Below, one piece after another: positions 52,679-60,822 of a stretch of DNA of 64,000 bases (positions within the stretch are counted from its first letter, which is position 1; the number at the start of each line of letters is the position of its first letter). The stretch covers positions 1-64,000 of the forward strand of contig JBDXGZ010000026.1 of NCBI GenBank assembly GCA_039989855.1, given 5' to 3'. The notes beneath the pieces were generated by a model that made no database searches, was not told where the DNA came from, and saw only the letters and a program-made list of their open reading frames with translations. The position numbers and the translations under genes were made by a program. The stretch comes from CALFVT01 sp039989855 (GTDB lineage Bacteria > Pseudomonadota > Alphaproteobacteria > Caulobacterales > Maricaulaceae).

Positions 52679-53455
52679 ATGAAAACATTAGAATTTAAAA
52701 TTGTCGATAGGGTTGCGGTCATTAGCTTGAATAGACCCGAGGCTGCAAACGGGATCAATAAATTATTGGCCTCAGAGTTAACATATGTTGCCAAACAATG
52801 TGATAATGACAGCGCTGTAAAAGCTATACTTCTAACGGGCAAGGGACGGTTTTTTTCTGCGGGAGGTGATATCAAAGAAATGGCGTCTTATGGAGCAGAT
52901 TTAGGGGCCAAAATTAAAGACTTGGCGGATGATCTACATACGGCCATTTCGACTTTTTCCAGAATGAGGGCACCGGTCGTGGTGGCCGTAAACGGAATGG
53001 CTGCGGGGGCAGGTTTTAGCCTATCCATTACAGGTGATATTGTTTTGGCCAGTGATAAAGCTTCTTTTATGATGGCCTATACTAAGTCTGGTTTAAGCCC
53101 TGATGGTAGTGCGTCCTATTTTTTGCCTAGACTCGTAGGATTGCGGCGCGCTCAAGACCTTATGTTGACAAACAAAAAACTTTCTGCGCAGCAAGCCTTA
53201 GAGTGGGGACTTATCACAGAAGTCGTTGAGGATGATAAATTAATGGAAAGAGCAATGGAGGTTGCAAAAACACTAGCAGACGGCTCGGTCAATGCAAATT
53301 CCGCTGTTAAAAAACTTCTATTACAGTCTTTCAATAATAGCCTCGAAACACAAATGGAAATTGAAGGAAGAGCGATTAGTAAGTGTGCGCGTTCAAATGA
53401 TGGCCGCGAAGGCATTGCCGCCTTCATTGCTAAACGCAAACCTATATTTGAATGA
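52679..53455 (+). CDS. Enoyl-CoA hydratase/isomerase, PaaG-like
   Basis: A 258-residue crotonase. Oxyanion hole residues are in GRFFSAGGDIKEM and VNGMAAGAGFSLSI. The second acidic residue is aspartate in SGLSPDGSASYFLPRLVG, without the first glutamate, so an isomerase of the PaaG/ECI class is more likely than a plain hydratase. It follows the dehydrogenase by 17 bp. A hairpin near 53480-53498 may end the transcript. Confidence 0.87.
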   Translation: MKTLEFKIVDRVAVISLNRPEAANGINKLLASELTYVAKQCDNDSAVKAILLTGKGRFFSAGGDIKEMASYGADLGAKIKDLADDLHTAISTFSRMRAPVVVAVNGMAAGAGFSLSITGDIVLASDKASFMMAYTKSGLSPDGSASYFLPRLVGLRRAQDLMLTNKKLSAQQALEWGLITEVVEDDKLMERAMEVAKTLADGSVNANSAVKKLLLQSFNNSLETQMEIEGRAISKCARSNDGREGIAAFIAKRKPIFE

Positions 53456-53479
53456 GAGTGTAAATCTTTGCTTGAAGAG

Positions 53480-53500
53480 ACGCTAACTTAAGTAGCGTTT
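53480..53500 (+). terminator. Weak terminator-like hairpin
   Basis: ACGCT and AGCGT with ACTT/AAGT inside form a 9-bp stem with one bulge, followed by only TT and then GGTCGCTTTT. It is 25 bp after the crotonase stop. Confidence 0.4.
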
Positions 53501-53612
53501 GGTCGCTTTTGGATAGGGATAAGTGTTTTAGCTTTAAGGCTCTGTGTAAACATGAGTAGCTATTTCCGAGTTTATAGTTTATGGTATTCACTTATTTGGA
53601 AATAGACTAAGT

Positions 53613-54320
53613 ATGACATCAGACCCTAAATTTATTTTCGGAAATTCATACGCCATCTTTTTTCCTGCATCGAGTCAAAATGTATTTTCCCATAATGTAG
53701 CTTTTCAAATTGTTCTGAGTGCAAATCATGACATTAGTATTGTTGATGAACACAAGAATGAATATTCTGGCCGCGTTATTTTAATTAAGCCTTTGGTAAA
53801 GAATAAGATTAAATGTGATGGACAGGTTACTCATTTATACCTTTCCCCCAGACGACTCAGTATTGCATTAGATTTAGAAAATTTTGTTGGCGAGGAGAAC
53901 ATTCACGTCTTGAAAAATGCCGAACGATTGCCGTTTAAGGCAACTGACTCACGTGATGAAATCATAGTGGCATTGGATGAACTTGATAAATCATCCTTTG
54001 AACGATTGGATTCGCGTCTTTTGGCTGTTTTGGAGGATTTGAACCAAAACCTTGATAACCCATCAATTTTGAATGCCGCTAAGCGATGTGGCCTATCACG
54101 CTCTCGTATTAGGACCTTGGCACGAGAACAAATAGGCATACCACTCTCGACATGGGTAATGTGGAGAAAACTTGTTAAAGCCAATAAAGCTCTATCTTGT
54201 GGGGCAAATTTATCAGATGCAGCCTTGGCGGGTCATTTTGCTGATCAGGCCCATTTTAATAGAACAATGAAACGAATGTTTGGTGTTACACCGACAGAAG
54301 CATCCCGTGTCTATACCTAA
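53613..54320 (+). CDS. AraC-family transcriptional regulator
   Basis: A 235-residue regulator. The C-terminal third (about 130-233) holds the AraC double helix-turn-helix: SILNAAKRCGLSRSRIRTLAREQIG and LSDAALAGHFADQAHFNRTMKRMFGVTPTEAS. The N-terminal part is a short cupin-like sensor without recognised ligand motifs. It stands directly upstream of the second TonB receptor and the carotenoid oxygenase, on the same strand, and is the likely activator of that pair. Confidence 0.9.
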   Translation: MTSDPKFIFGNSYAIFFPASSQNVFSHNVAFQIVLSANHDISIVDEHKNEYSGRVILIKPLVKNKIKCDGQVTHLYLSPRRLSIALDLENFVGEENIHVLKNAERLPFKATDSRDEIIVALDELDKSSFERLDSRLLAVLEDLNQNLDNPSILNAAKRCGLSRSRIRTLAREQIGIPLSTWVMWRKLVKANKALSCGANLSDAALAGHFADQAHFNRTMKRMFGVTPTEASRVYT

Positions 54321-54408
54321 CAAATTTCATAGGGGCACCCGATTTATTCAATAGGCACGCTCAGCCTTCCTTTAACAATCAAGATAAGAGTCGTAAAATG
54401 CGGCCATT

Positions 54409-54477
54409 TGGGGAATAGGAATTGCAACGAATTTTCTTGCCGATTCCCCAGCAACTTGAAAAAAAGGGGAAATCGTG
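54409..54477 (+). promoter_or_regulatory. Possible ribosome-binding-site switch in the leader of the second TonB receptor
   Basis: The segment ATTCCCCA (54443-54450) can pair either with the upstream TGGGGAAT (54409-54416, 8 bp) or with the downstream Shine-Dalgarno GGGGAA (54466-54471, 6 bp), 5 nt before the GTG start. The two pairings are mutually exclusive, which is the layout of a translational on/off switch. Whether a ligand or protein favours one form is not known. Confidence 0.45.
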
Positions 54478-56925
54478 TCTTATAAAAACTCACTGATTCT
54501 AAGTGCTTCACTCATCGCGAGTAGCTTTGTTGTAACGCCGCAACTCGCATCCGCCCAAGACGAATCTGCATTCAAAATTGACGAAATTGTTGTTACAGCT
54601 CGTAAACGCGAGGAATCATTACAAGACGTTCCTCTCGCCGTTACAGCTTTAGATAAAGCGGCGATTGATAACCTGCATACATCGACAATTACAGGTATCG
54701 ACAGATTGGTTCCCAATATTGACCTGGGTGACAACCCTTTTACGGGTCTTGGACTTGCGGCGGTTATCCGCGGCATTGGCTCTTCGGACCCCGAGAAAAC
54801 CTTTGAACCCACTGTCGGCTTATCCATTGATGGTGTCTTCTTGGCCTCTAATACTGGCGCGGCTATTGATGCTTTTGACCTGGAATACGCTGAAGTGCTT
54901 CGCGGACCGCAGGGTACATTGTTCGGACGGAATACGGTTGGCGGTGTTATTAATGTGAGGCGCTCACGACCAACAGGGGAAGCCGGCCTTAAACTTGGAA
55001 CGCGGATCACAAATCATAGTGGGCGAGAGTACTTTGCAGTAGCGAACTTGCCTGCAATCGATGATGTCTTGTCTACAAAATTATATGCATTTTCTAAGGA
55101 GCATGATACATTTGCGACCAATACAGTCACAGGTGAAAAAGATGACCAAAAAGATTTGCTACAATTTGGAGGGGCACTCTTAGTTGAGCCGAATGATAAA
55201 TTTGAGGCCCTTATTTCATTTGATTACTTTGATGATGATTCTTTTGGACCTCCAGGATTTAATCTGAATTCAGCTCTCCCGCTTGCCCAAGGCGGCGATC
55301 TTTTTTGTAACTTTGCCAATGGCGGTATAATAGTTGCCGGTCAACCTACGGCCTTACAAACCGGCGCAGGTTGTGCCAGCACATCAATTGATGTAGCTGA
55401 GGCCTCAGATTTTGAAGAATTCACGAGGGCCACGCCTTTTGTTACCAATATTGATGGTTGGTCCCTAACTTCGAATATTGAATATGACCTTAACGAGAAC
55501 CTTACGCTTACGTCTGTCACTGGGTACCGCGAGACCAATGATACGCAATCTAATAGTACGGCTGATGGTGCATTGGCTATACCTTCTCCGGTCATAGTAG
55601 GCCCCCCTGCGTTTGTTCCGCCATTGTTTATTTTCGGGGATCAGCCGTTTGACGTTGGCCTTAACTTCCGTAATTTTGAGTCATCACAATTCAGTCAAGA
55701 GCTTCGTCTTTCAGGTGTTATTAGCGATAAATTTGATTTTGTGGCAGGTCTTTATTATCTAAATTCAGATTACAATTTAGTAGGCGGAGAATTTGAGCCA
55801 GGCGTATTTGGTACAGCCCGTCCTTTTAATCAAACCCCTCCCAATAACGAAACCGTTGCGCAGCAAGCCAATGCTTATGCTGCTTTTATTGATATTACAT
55901 ATCCGCTAACTGATCGGCTATCGCTATCTGGTGGGCTCCGTTATTCTTATGAAGAAAAAGACTTTCAATTTGACTTTCTTTTCCGCGGTCCTGACGCACT
56001 TGGGAATCCTAGCCCTATTACTGGAACATCGGCAGATGCATCAGATAATTGGCAAGCTCCAACTTGGCGTGCTACATTACAGTATGACGTCTCTGACGAC
56101 ATCAACGTCTATGGTGGGTATACACGCGGCTTCCGGAGCGGGGGCTTTAATGGACGGGCCGCGACAGCAGAAGCCGCAGCAACATCCTTTGATGAGGAAA
56201 CTGTTGATAGTTTTGAAATTGGGGCTCGCACGGAATTCTTTGATAATAGATTGCGTATCAATCCAACGGCTTTCCTGGCGATATATGACGACAAGCAGGA
56301 AGATACTTTGGTTACAACAGGTACGGGAGCGAACATCGTTAATTCCGCAATTGTAGATAATGTTTCTCAGGTTGATATTAAAGGTGTTGAACTGGAAGTT
56401 CTTGCACGTATTACCGAAAATCTGACATTTCAGGGTACATTTGGTCATGTAGATGCGGAATTTGATGAGTTTCTTGCGCCGGAGGTTATTGGCGTAAATC
56501 CTACAACTGGCGCGCCAATTCTTGGTGATAACCTTGTTGATGTGTCGGATGAACGCAATTTGCGTGCTGGCCCTGACACAACATTCACGGTTGGAGCAAC
56601 TTATGACCGACTTATATTCGACGGTAAACTTGGCATGACTTTGGACGCAAGCTATAATTTCCAAAGTGATATCGTCACATCTGCGCTACAGGACCCGCTG
56701 GGTCTTGGCCGTGACCGCGTTGATGGCAATAAAGGGTTTGATTTTTCTGCGTCTGTAACTAACCTAGGCGCGGGTCCAAAGATAACTTTAACGGGTTTCA
56801 TCAATGATGCTTTTGACAGTGACGCAGGCAGACTCGGGACGTCTGTTGTTATTCCTGGTATCTTTACGTTTGGTGTCGGTGTTCCAACTACCGTATATGG
56901 TCTTGATGCAACGGTCGAATTTTAG
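54475..56925 (+). CDS. TonB-dependent outer-membrane receptor (second copy)
   Basis: An 816-residue receptor with signal peptide (residues 1-27, ending ASAQ), the plug opening IDEIVVTARKREESLQDVPLAV, the RGPQGTLFGRNTVGG plug motif and a C-terminal phenylalanine (ATVEF). It starts at GTG with a strong GGGGA site. It is 13 bp before the carotenoid oxygenase, so both are probably one operon under the AraC regulator; the substrate imported is then likely the oxygenase substrate. It differs from the first receptor in the barrel region, so the ligand may differ. Confidence 0.94.
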   Translation: MSYKNSLILSASLIASSFVVTPQLASAQDESAFKIDEIVVTARKREESLQDVPLAVTALDKAAIDNLHTSTITGIDRLVPNIDLGDNPFTGLGLAAVIRGIGSSDPEKTFEPTVGLSIDGVFLASNTGAAIDAFDLEYAEVLRGPQGTLFGRNTVGGVINVRRSRPTGEAGLKLGTRITNHSGREYFAVANLPAIDDVLSTKLYAFSKEHDTFATNTVTGEKDDQKDLLQFGGALLVEPNDKFEALISFDYFDDDSFGPPGFNLNSALPLAQGGDLFCNFANGGIIVAGQPTALQTGAGCASTSIDVAEASDFEEFTRATPFVTNIDGWSLTSNIEYDLNENLTLTSVTGYRETNDTQSNSTADGALAIPSPVIVGPPAFVPPLFIFGDQPFDVGLNFRNFESSQFSQELRLSGVISDKFDFVAGLYYLNSDYNLVGGEFEPGVFGTARPFNQTPPNNETVAQQANAYAAFIDITYPLTDRLSLSGGLRYSYEEKDFQFDFLFRGPDALGNPSPITGTSADASDNWQAPTWRATLQYDVSDDINVYGGYTRGFRSGGFNGRAATAEAAATSFDEETVDSFEIGARTEFFDNRLRINPTAFLAIYDDKQEDTLVTTGTGANIVNSAIVDNVSQVDIKGVELEVLARITENLTFQGTFGHVDAEFDEFLAPEVIGVNPTTGAPILGDNLVDVSDERNLRAGPDTTFTVGATYDRLIFDGKLGMTLDASYNFQSDIVTSALQDPLGLGRDRVDGNKGFDFSASVTNLGAGPKITLTGFINDAFDSDAGRLGTSVVIPGIFTFGVGVPTTVYGLDATVEF

Positions 56926-56938
56926 GGTGCAGCGTTAA

Positions 56939-58261
56939 ATGGGTGAACAATCGAATATCAAACCGTTCTGGATGGAAGGAAACTTTGGTCCAGTCGGTAA
57001 AGAGGTAACGTCAGAAACTTTAAAGGTCACGGGCGAAATACCTAAAGACCTTAATGGGCGTTACTTTAGAAATGGTGCCAACCCAAGAGTAACAACCAGC
57101 TCTGACTGGTTCCTTGGGGAAGGCATGATTCACGGCGTAAGAATTCAAGACGGCAAAGCGCTGTGGTATAAAAACCGCTATATTCAAACGCCTCTTCTAA
57201 AGGAAGATGTTATAACACGAGAGCTGACCTCCATACCGGGTAACTCTCTCGCGAACACACATGTCGTAGCTCATGCAGATAAAGTTTTTGCTTTGCAAGA
57301 AATGCATGGGCCGATTGAGCTGACCAAAGATATGGAGACCGTAGGGCCTTATAACTTTGATGGTAAGCTCGGTCGAAACATGACCGCGCATCCTAAAATT
57401 TGCCCCAAGACAGGAGAGATGCTGTTTTTTGGATATGGTGTCATGCCTCCTTTCCTCACCTATTACCGCGTCTCTGCGGAGGGCGAGATGGTGCAGTCAG
57501 AAATCATTGATGTGAAAGCAGCCACCATGGTCCATGATTTTGTGGTCACTGAGAACTATGTGATTTTTCTCGACTTACCTATGTTGTGGGACATGAAGAA
57601 GTTTCTGCAGCCCGGCATACCCGTGAGTTACGATGAGTCGTATGGGGCCCGCCTGGGTGTCATGCCTCGGGATGGAAAGAGTGATGATGTTAGATGGATC
57701 GAAATTGACCCTTGCTACATATATCATACAATGAATGCCTATGAGTATCTTGATGAAATTATCTTCATCGCTCCAAAGCTAGTTGGGTATACTTCGGTTG
57801 GTATGGCCAATCCGCCTATTCCTAAACTAAATCAATGGACCATAAATCTCAAAACGGGGAAAGTAAAAGAGACACAATTAGATGATGTGGGCGTCGATTT
57901 CCCCGAAGTCCCCCCGTCTCTTGTTGGCCAACCCTTTCGCTATGGTTATACAGCGGAGTTTGAAACTTCAGGGTCCCCTTGGATTCTTGGCTATCATAAA
58001 TATGATTTGGTTTCAGGAGAGCGCACTGCACATATGTTAGAGAATGGCCGTACGGGGAGTGAAGCCAGCTTTATTCCGTCTGAAAACGCGACCGCTGAGG
58101 ATGACGGCTACCTTATGAGTTTTGTTTATGACCCAGAGTATGATAAAAGTGAGTTAGTCATCTTTAACGCTAAGGAATTTGGGGATGAGCCTCTTTGTAG
58201 AATTCATCTTCCTGCCAGAGTTCCCGCTGGTTTTCATGGAAGCTGGATTTCAGACAGCTAA
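56939..58261 (+). CDS. Carotenoid-oxygenase-family (lignostilbene/apocarotenoid) dioxygenase
   Basis: A 440-residue beta-propeller oxygenase that cleaves a conjugated double bond with iron and O2, giving two aldehydes. The four iron-binding histidines are present: H151 (TAHPK), H199 (MVHDF), H263 (YIYHTMN) and H433 (AGFHGSW). The stretch KDMETVGPYNFDGKL is family-typical. The length is slightly short of the usual 470-490. The family includes lignostilbene dioxygenases and apocarotenoid cleavage enzymes; the specificity cannot be read. Its aldehyde products could enter the ALDH/CoA ligase route in this region. Confidence 0.92.
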   Translation: MGEQSNIKPFWMEGNFGPVGKEVTSETLKVTGEIPKDLNGRYFRNGANPRVTTSSDWFLGEGMIHGVRIQDGKALWYKNRYIQTPLLKEDVITRELTSIPGNSLANTHVVAHADKVFALQEMHGPIELTKDMETVGPYNFDGKLGRNMTAHPKICPKTGEMLFFGYGVMPPFLTYYRVSAEGEMVQSEIIDVKAATMVHDFVVTENYVIFLDLPMLWDMKKFLQPGIPVSYDESYGARLGVMPRDGKSDDVRWIEIDPCYIYHTMNAYEYLDEIIFIAPKLVGYTSVGMANPPIPKLNQWTINLKTGKVKETQLDDVGVDFPEVPPSLVGQPFRYGYTAEFETSGSPWILGYHKYDLVSGERTAHMLENGRTGSEASFIPSENATAEDDGYLMSFVYDPEYDKSELVIFNAKEFGDEPLCRIHLPARVPAGFHGSWISDS

Positions 58262-58822
58262 GGTCGTTTTACTTAGCTACGTTGTATAAATTAAATAAGT
58301 CATCATTTCATTACGGCCTCTATTTAACTTAATGATGTATTTTCTGAGGCGATGATGGTTCATTCTTCCCAAACTGATAATCTTTGGAATATCTACTCTC
58401 GAAGAAGCAGCTATTCATGTTCAATTCAATGCTAGGCGCAAAGAGCCCAGTGCTGCAACAAAATAATGGACAACGCCCGCCTTCGCCGTTGTACCCGTTG
58501 GTCTAAGTCCTTCACCTTGGCCATGTAGTACCACGCTGTTGTTACACAATCTGTTGCACAAATTCCGAGTTGTTGAAGACCGCCAAGGGCAAACATATGT
58601 TTTTCAATAACTTAGATGTGCGTGGTAGGAGTATAATGGCGCACCGGGGATGCGTATAATAACTGTTTGTGTTTGTTTCCCTCTATCTGTAATTTACATC
58701 TAAGTAATTGTATTTGTATGGTTTTTATTTTTCATTGTTCTTCTGTGTTTGCCAGCAGCGTAATTATGCGCTAGGCACGGCGCTAGGCACTGACTGCATA
58801 AGTAACGCTGAAAGAATAAGAT
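58262..58822. other. Boundary gap between catabolic region and integrated element
   Basis: About 560 bp without a supported gene. A 54-codon minus-strand frame (58432-58596) has no known family. The region holds a 10-bp inverted repeat ACTTAGATGT/ACATCTAAGT (58610-58619 and 58696-58705), two GTATAAT copies about 58632-58657, and the GCTAGGC copies described in the next entry. The composition changes toward AT-rich here, so the left end of the integrated element probably lies within it. No tRNA gene is visible as the target. Confidence 0.5.
58768..58790 (+). repeat. Tandem GCGCTAGGCAC repeat upstream of the integrase
   Basis: GCGCTAGGCAC occurs twice (58768-58778, 58780-58790) in a 12-bp tandem, 33 bp before the integrase start. 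A third copy of the core GCTAGGC is at 58431-58437. These may be arm-type sites of the integrase or part of an attachment site. Confidence 0.45.
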
Positions 58823-60019
58823 ATGGCAGGTAGAGATAAGCTCACCGCAGTAGGTGTAAGGGCAATTACGAAGCCAGGTCGCCATAGTGATGGTGGAGGG
58901 TTGTATCTCCGTGTAAAACCTAGTGGTAGCAAGTCTTGGTCATTTATGTGGAAACGACAAGGCTTACAGCGTGAAATTGGTTTAGGCGCATTTCCAGATA
59001 CATCATTGAAACTGGCAAGGACAAAGGCTTCTCTTGCTCGTGAAGGTTTGGCGGCTGGCGAAGATCCTAGAAGTATTTTGAGGCCCGTACCGATTCAAAC
59101 ATTTAAAGAAACAGCTCTCGCCTGTATGGCTGAACGAAAACTTGAAGATATGAACCCTAAAACTAAGCGTAAATGGGAAAGAACCGCATTTGAGCACTGT
59201 AAGGTTTGGCAAAATCGACCGGTTGAAAGCTTAAACCGTGATGACGTTTATAGGGTTTTATCACCAATATGGAATAAGACGCCGGAAACGGGTCGTATCG
59301 TAAGGTCTCAATTAGAAATAATATTTAACTATGCTAAAGGGCGTGGGTGGATACAGGGAGAAAATCCCGCCATTTGGAAAGGTGGATTAGAATCTGTTCT
59401 TAAACCTGTCAGCCGCAAAGGGGTTAAGCATCATGCCGCTATGCCATATGATCAGATACCTGATTTTTTCAAAGAACTCCAAAAAGGTGAAGCTATTGCA
59501 GCCAGAGCACTTGAATTTACAATTCTAACAGCGACAAGGACAAGTGAAGCCTTAAAGTCGACTATCGATGAGTTTAATCTAGAAAACGCTATCTGGACGC
59601 TTCCTGAGACGCGTATGAAGTCGGGTCGTTCTCATGCAGTCCCATTGTCCCCGAGGGCTGTTGAAATAATAACTGAGATGCGCTCTTCATCAATATCTCA
59701 ATATATCTTTCCAGGTAATAAAGCGAAGCGGCCCTTATCAAACATGTCAATGTCCATGCTTTTAAGACGAATGGAATATGAAGACATAACGGTTCATGGC
59801 TTTAGATCGACCTTTAGAGACTGGGCTGGAGACCGTACGCATTTTTCTCGTGAGGTTGCAGAAGCCGCTCTCTCTCACGCAATTGGGGATACAGTCGAAA
59901 GATCCTATCGAAGACAGAGTGCTTTAGAAAAACGAAAGTCATTGATGGAGGCATGGGATCAATTTTGCACAGGATCATCGTCTAGTAATGTCGTGCCGAT
60001 TTATGCATCGAGTACATAA
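58823..60019 (+). CDS. P4-type tyrosine recombinase (integrase)
   Basis: A 398-residue integrase with an N-terminal DUF4102 domain (residues about 1-90, DGGGLYLRVKPSGSKSW), an SAM-like core-binding domain, and a catalytic domain with R239 (TATRTSEAL), K266, H325/R328 (HGFRSTFRDW), H352 and Y362 (ERSYRRQ), so all catalytic residues are present. This class integrates into tRNA or tmRNA 3' ends in phage-like islands and plasmids. The following HTH gene may be its excisionase/activator. It marks the left end of the element. Confidence 0.95.
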   Translation: MAGRDKLTAVGVRAITKPGRHSDGGGLYLRVKPSGSKSWSFMWKRQGLQREIGLGAFPDTSLKLARTKASLAREGLAAGEDPRSILRPVPIQTFKETALACMAERKLEDMNPKTKRKWERTAFEHCKVWQNRPVESLNRDDVYRVLSPIWNKTPETGRIVRSQLEIIFNYAKGRGWIQGENPAIWKGGLESVLKPVSRKGVKHHAAMPYDQIPDFFKELQKGEAIAARALEFTILTATRTSEALKSTIDEFNLENAIWTLPETRMKSGRSHAVPLSPRAVEIITEMRSSSISQYIFPGNKAKRPLSNMSMSMLLRRMEYEDITVHGFRSTFRDWAGDRTHFSREVAEAALSHAIGDTVERSYRRQSALEKRKSLMEAWDQFCTGSSSSNVVPIYASST

Positions 60020-60128
60020 TTAATATTTGAACAAATTTAAAATATAAAAATATCAATTGCGCTATTTGTAATTTAGGGGTTTTTGCCGATAGTTCACTGT
60101 CATTCACCGAATCACAGGAGAACGTGGG

Positions 60129-60317
60129 ATGACAAATACACTCGATACCGGCGCATTTACCGTCGAAGAGTTTTTAGCCTGGGCACGTATCAGTCGCACA
60201 AAACTATATGAAGAAATTAAAGAAAATCGTATCAAACCAAGAAAGCTGGGACGCAAGACTCTGATCTTAAGAACTGATGCTGAAGCTTGGTTAAATAACC
60301 TGCCTGAAATTCAATAA
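60129..60317 (+). CDS. Small HTH (excisionase/AlpA-like) protein
   Basis: A 62-residue protein with a winged MerR/AlpA-type helix-turn-helix (FTVEEFLAWARISRTKLYEEI) and the RKLGRKTLILRTDAEAWL wing. AGGAG lies 11 nt before the ATG. Such proteins act as excisionases or activators of integrase in P4-like elements. It sits 110 bp after the integrase. A short stem AAATTC/GAATTT spans its stop codon. Confidence 0.88.
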   Translation: MTNTLDTGAFTVEEFLAWARISRTKLYEEIKENRIKPRKLGRKTLILRTDAEAWLNNLPEIQ

Positions 60318-60379
60318 GAATTTTATATGAAAGTATGGCGGGCGGGATTACCTACGCAGGCGTCATGCATTTTTCTAAA

Positions 60380-60600
60380 GGAAGCTACCTGGGGCGAGAG
60401 CATAGCTTCCAGCCCGGTCCTAATGGTATGAGGGCTGCTCTCGACTATCGCGCATGGTCATAAAGTAGATACCAAACTCCATATCCGCGCTTAAGGGTAT
60501 AGAGGCCAATGACCGACAAACGGCTCCGCAAAAAACGGAAGTTACGGCTTTGACAAGGGACGGGCTCGGTAAGCTTTAGCTTCACCGGCTAGGCTCGTCC
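60380..60600 (+). ncRNA. Predicted structured RNA with H-type pseudoknot
   Basis: GGAAGCTA (60380-60387) pairs exactly with TAGCTTCC (60403-60410), while CGAGAGCA (60395-60402) pairs exactly with TGCTCTCG (60436-60443). The stems interleave, giving a pseudoknot of two perfect 8-bp helices stacked without a gap (60402/60403); a GCCC/GGGC helix nests in the second loop. Further stems are GGTCAT (60456)/ATGACC (60509) with ATACC/GGTAT inside, and a long hairpin at 60558-60600 with GGACGGGC/GCTCGTCC and GGTAAGC/GCTTCACC. No known RNA family is recognised. The strand is assumed plus; transcription is not shown. Confidence 0.5.
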
Positions 60601-60822
60601 TATGCCTGCTTCACTCCTAACTCTCCCCCAAAAAACACTTGAATAAGAGCATTGAACTAAGAGTTGCTTGCATAGTCTAGAGGGGGGCTATGAAAAGTTA
60701 GGGGTTTTAAAGAACTACACCGGTGGCTCTCAAAATTTCTCGCATCCACAATTGAAAAATCAGGCTTTTACAAAATTCTAATATTCCTTGCAATTTTATA
60801 CCATTCTAAGTTTATTGATTTA

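Noticed and set aside
838..58261. Classic steroid ring-degradation cluster (Hsa/Kst type)
   Set aside because: No ketosteroid dehydrogenase, extradiol dioxygenase, IpdAB or KshB gene is present; only side-chain-type enzymes occur.
58432..58596. 54-codon minus-strand frame before the integrase
   Set aside because: No recognisable family and no ribosome binding site; possibly a remnant, so I did not call it as a gene.
60380..60443. HDV-like self-cleaving ribozyme reading of the pseudoknot
   Set aside because: The P3 helix between the second strand of P2 and the return strand of P1 is missing and no catalytic cytosine context can be placed.
60380..60600. tmRNA, RNase P RNA or SRP RNA as identity of the folded region
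   Set aside because: None of the conserved sequence blocks (tag reading frame with alanine end, P4 block, SRP tetraloop region) is present.
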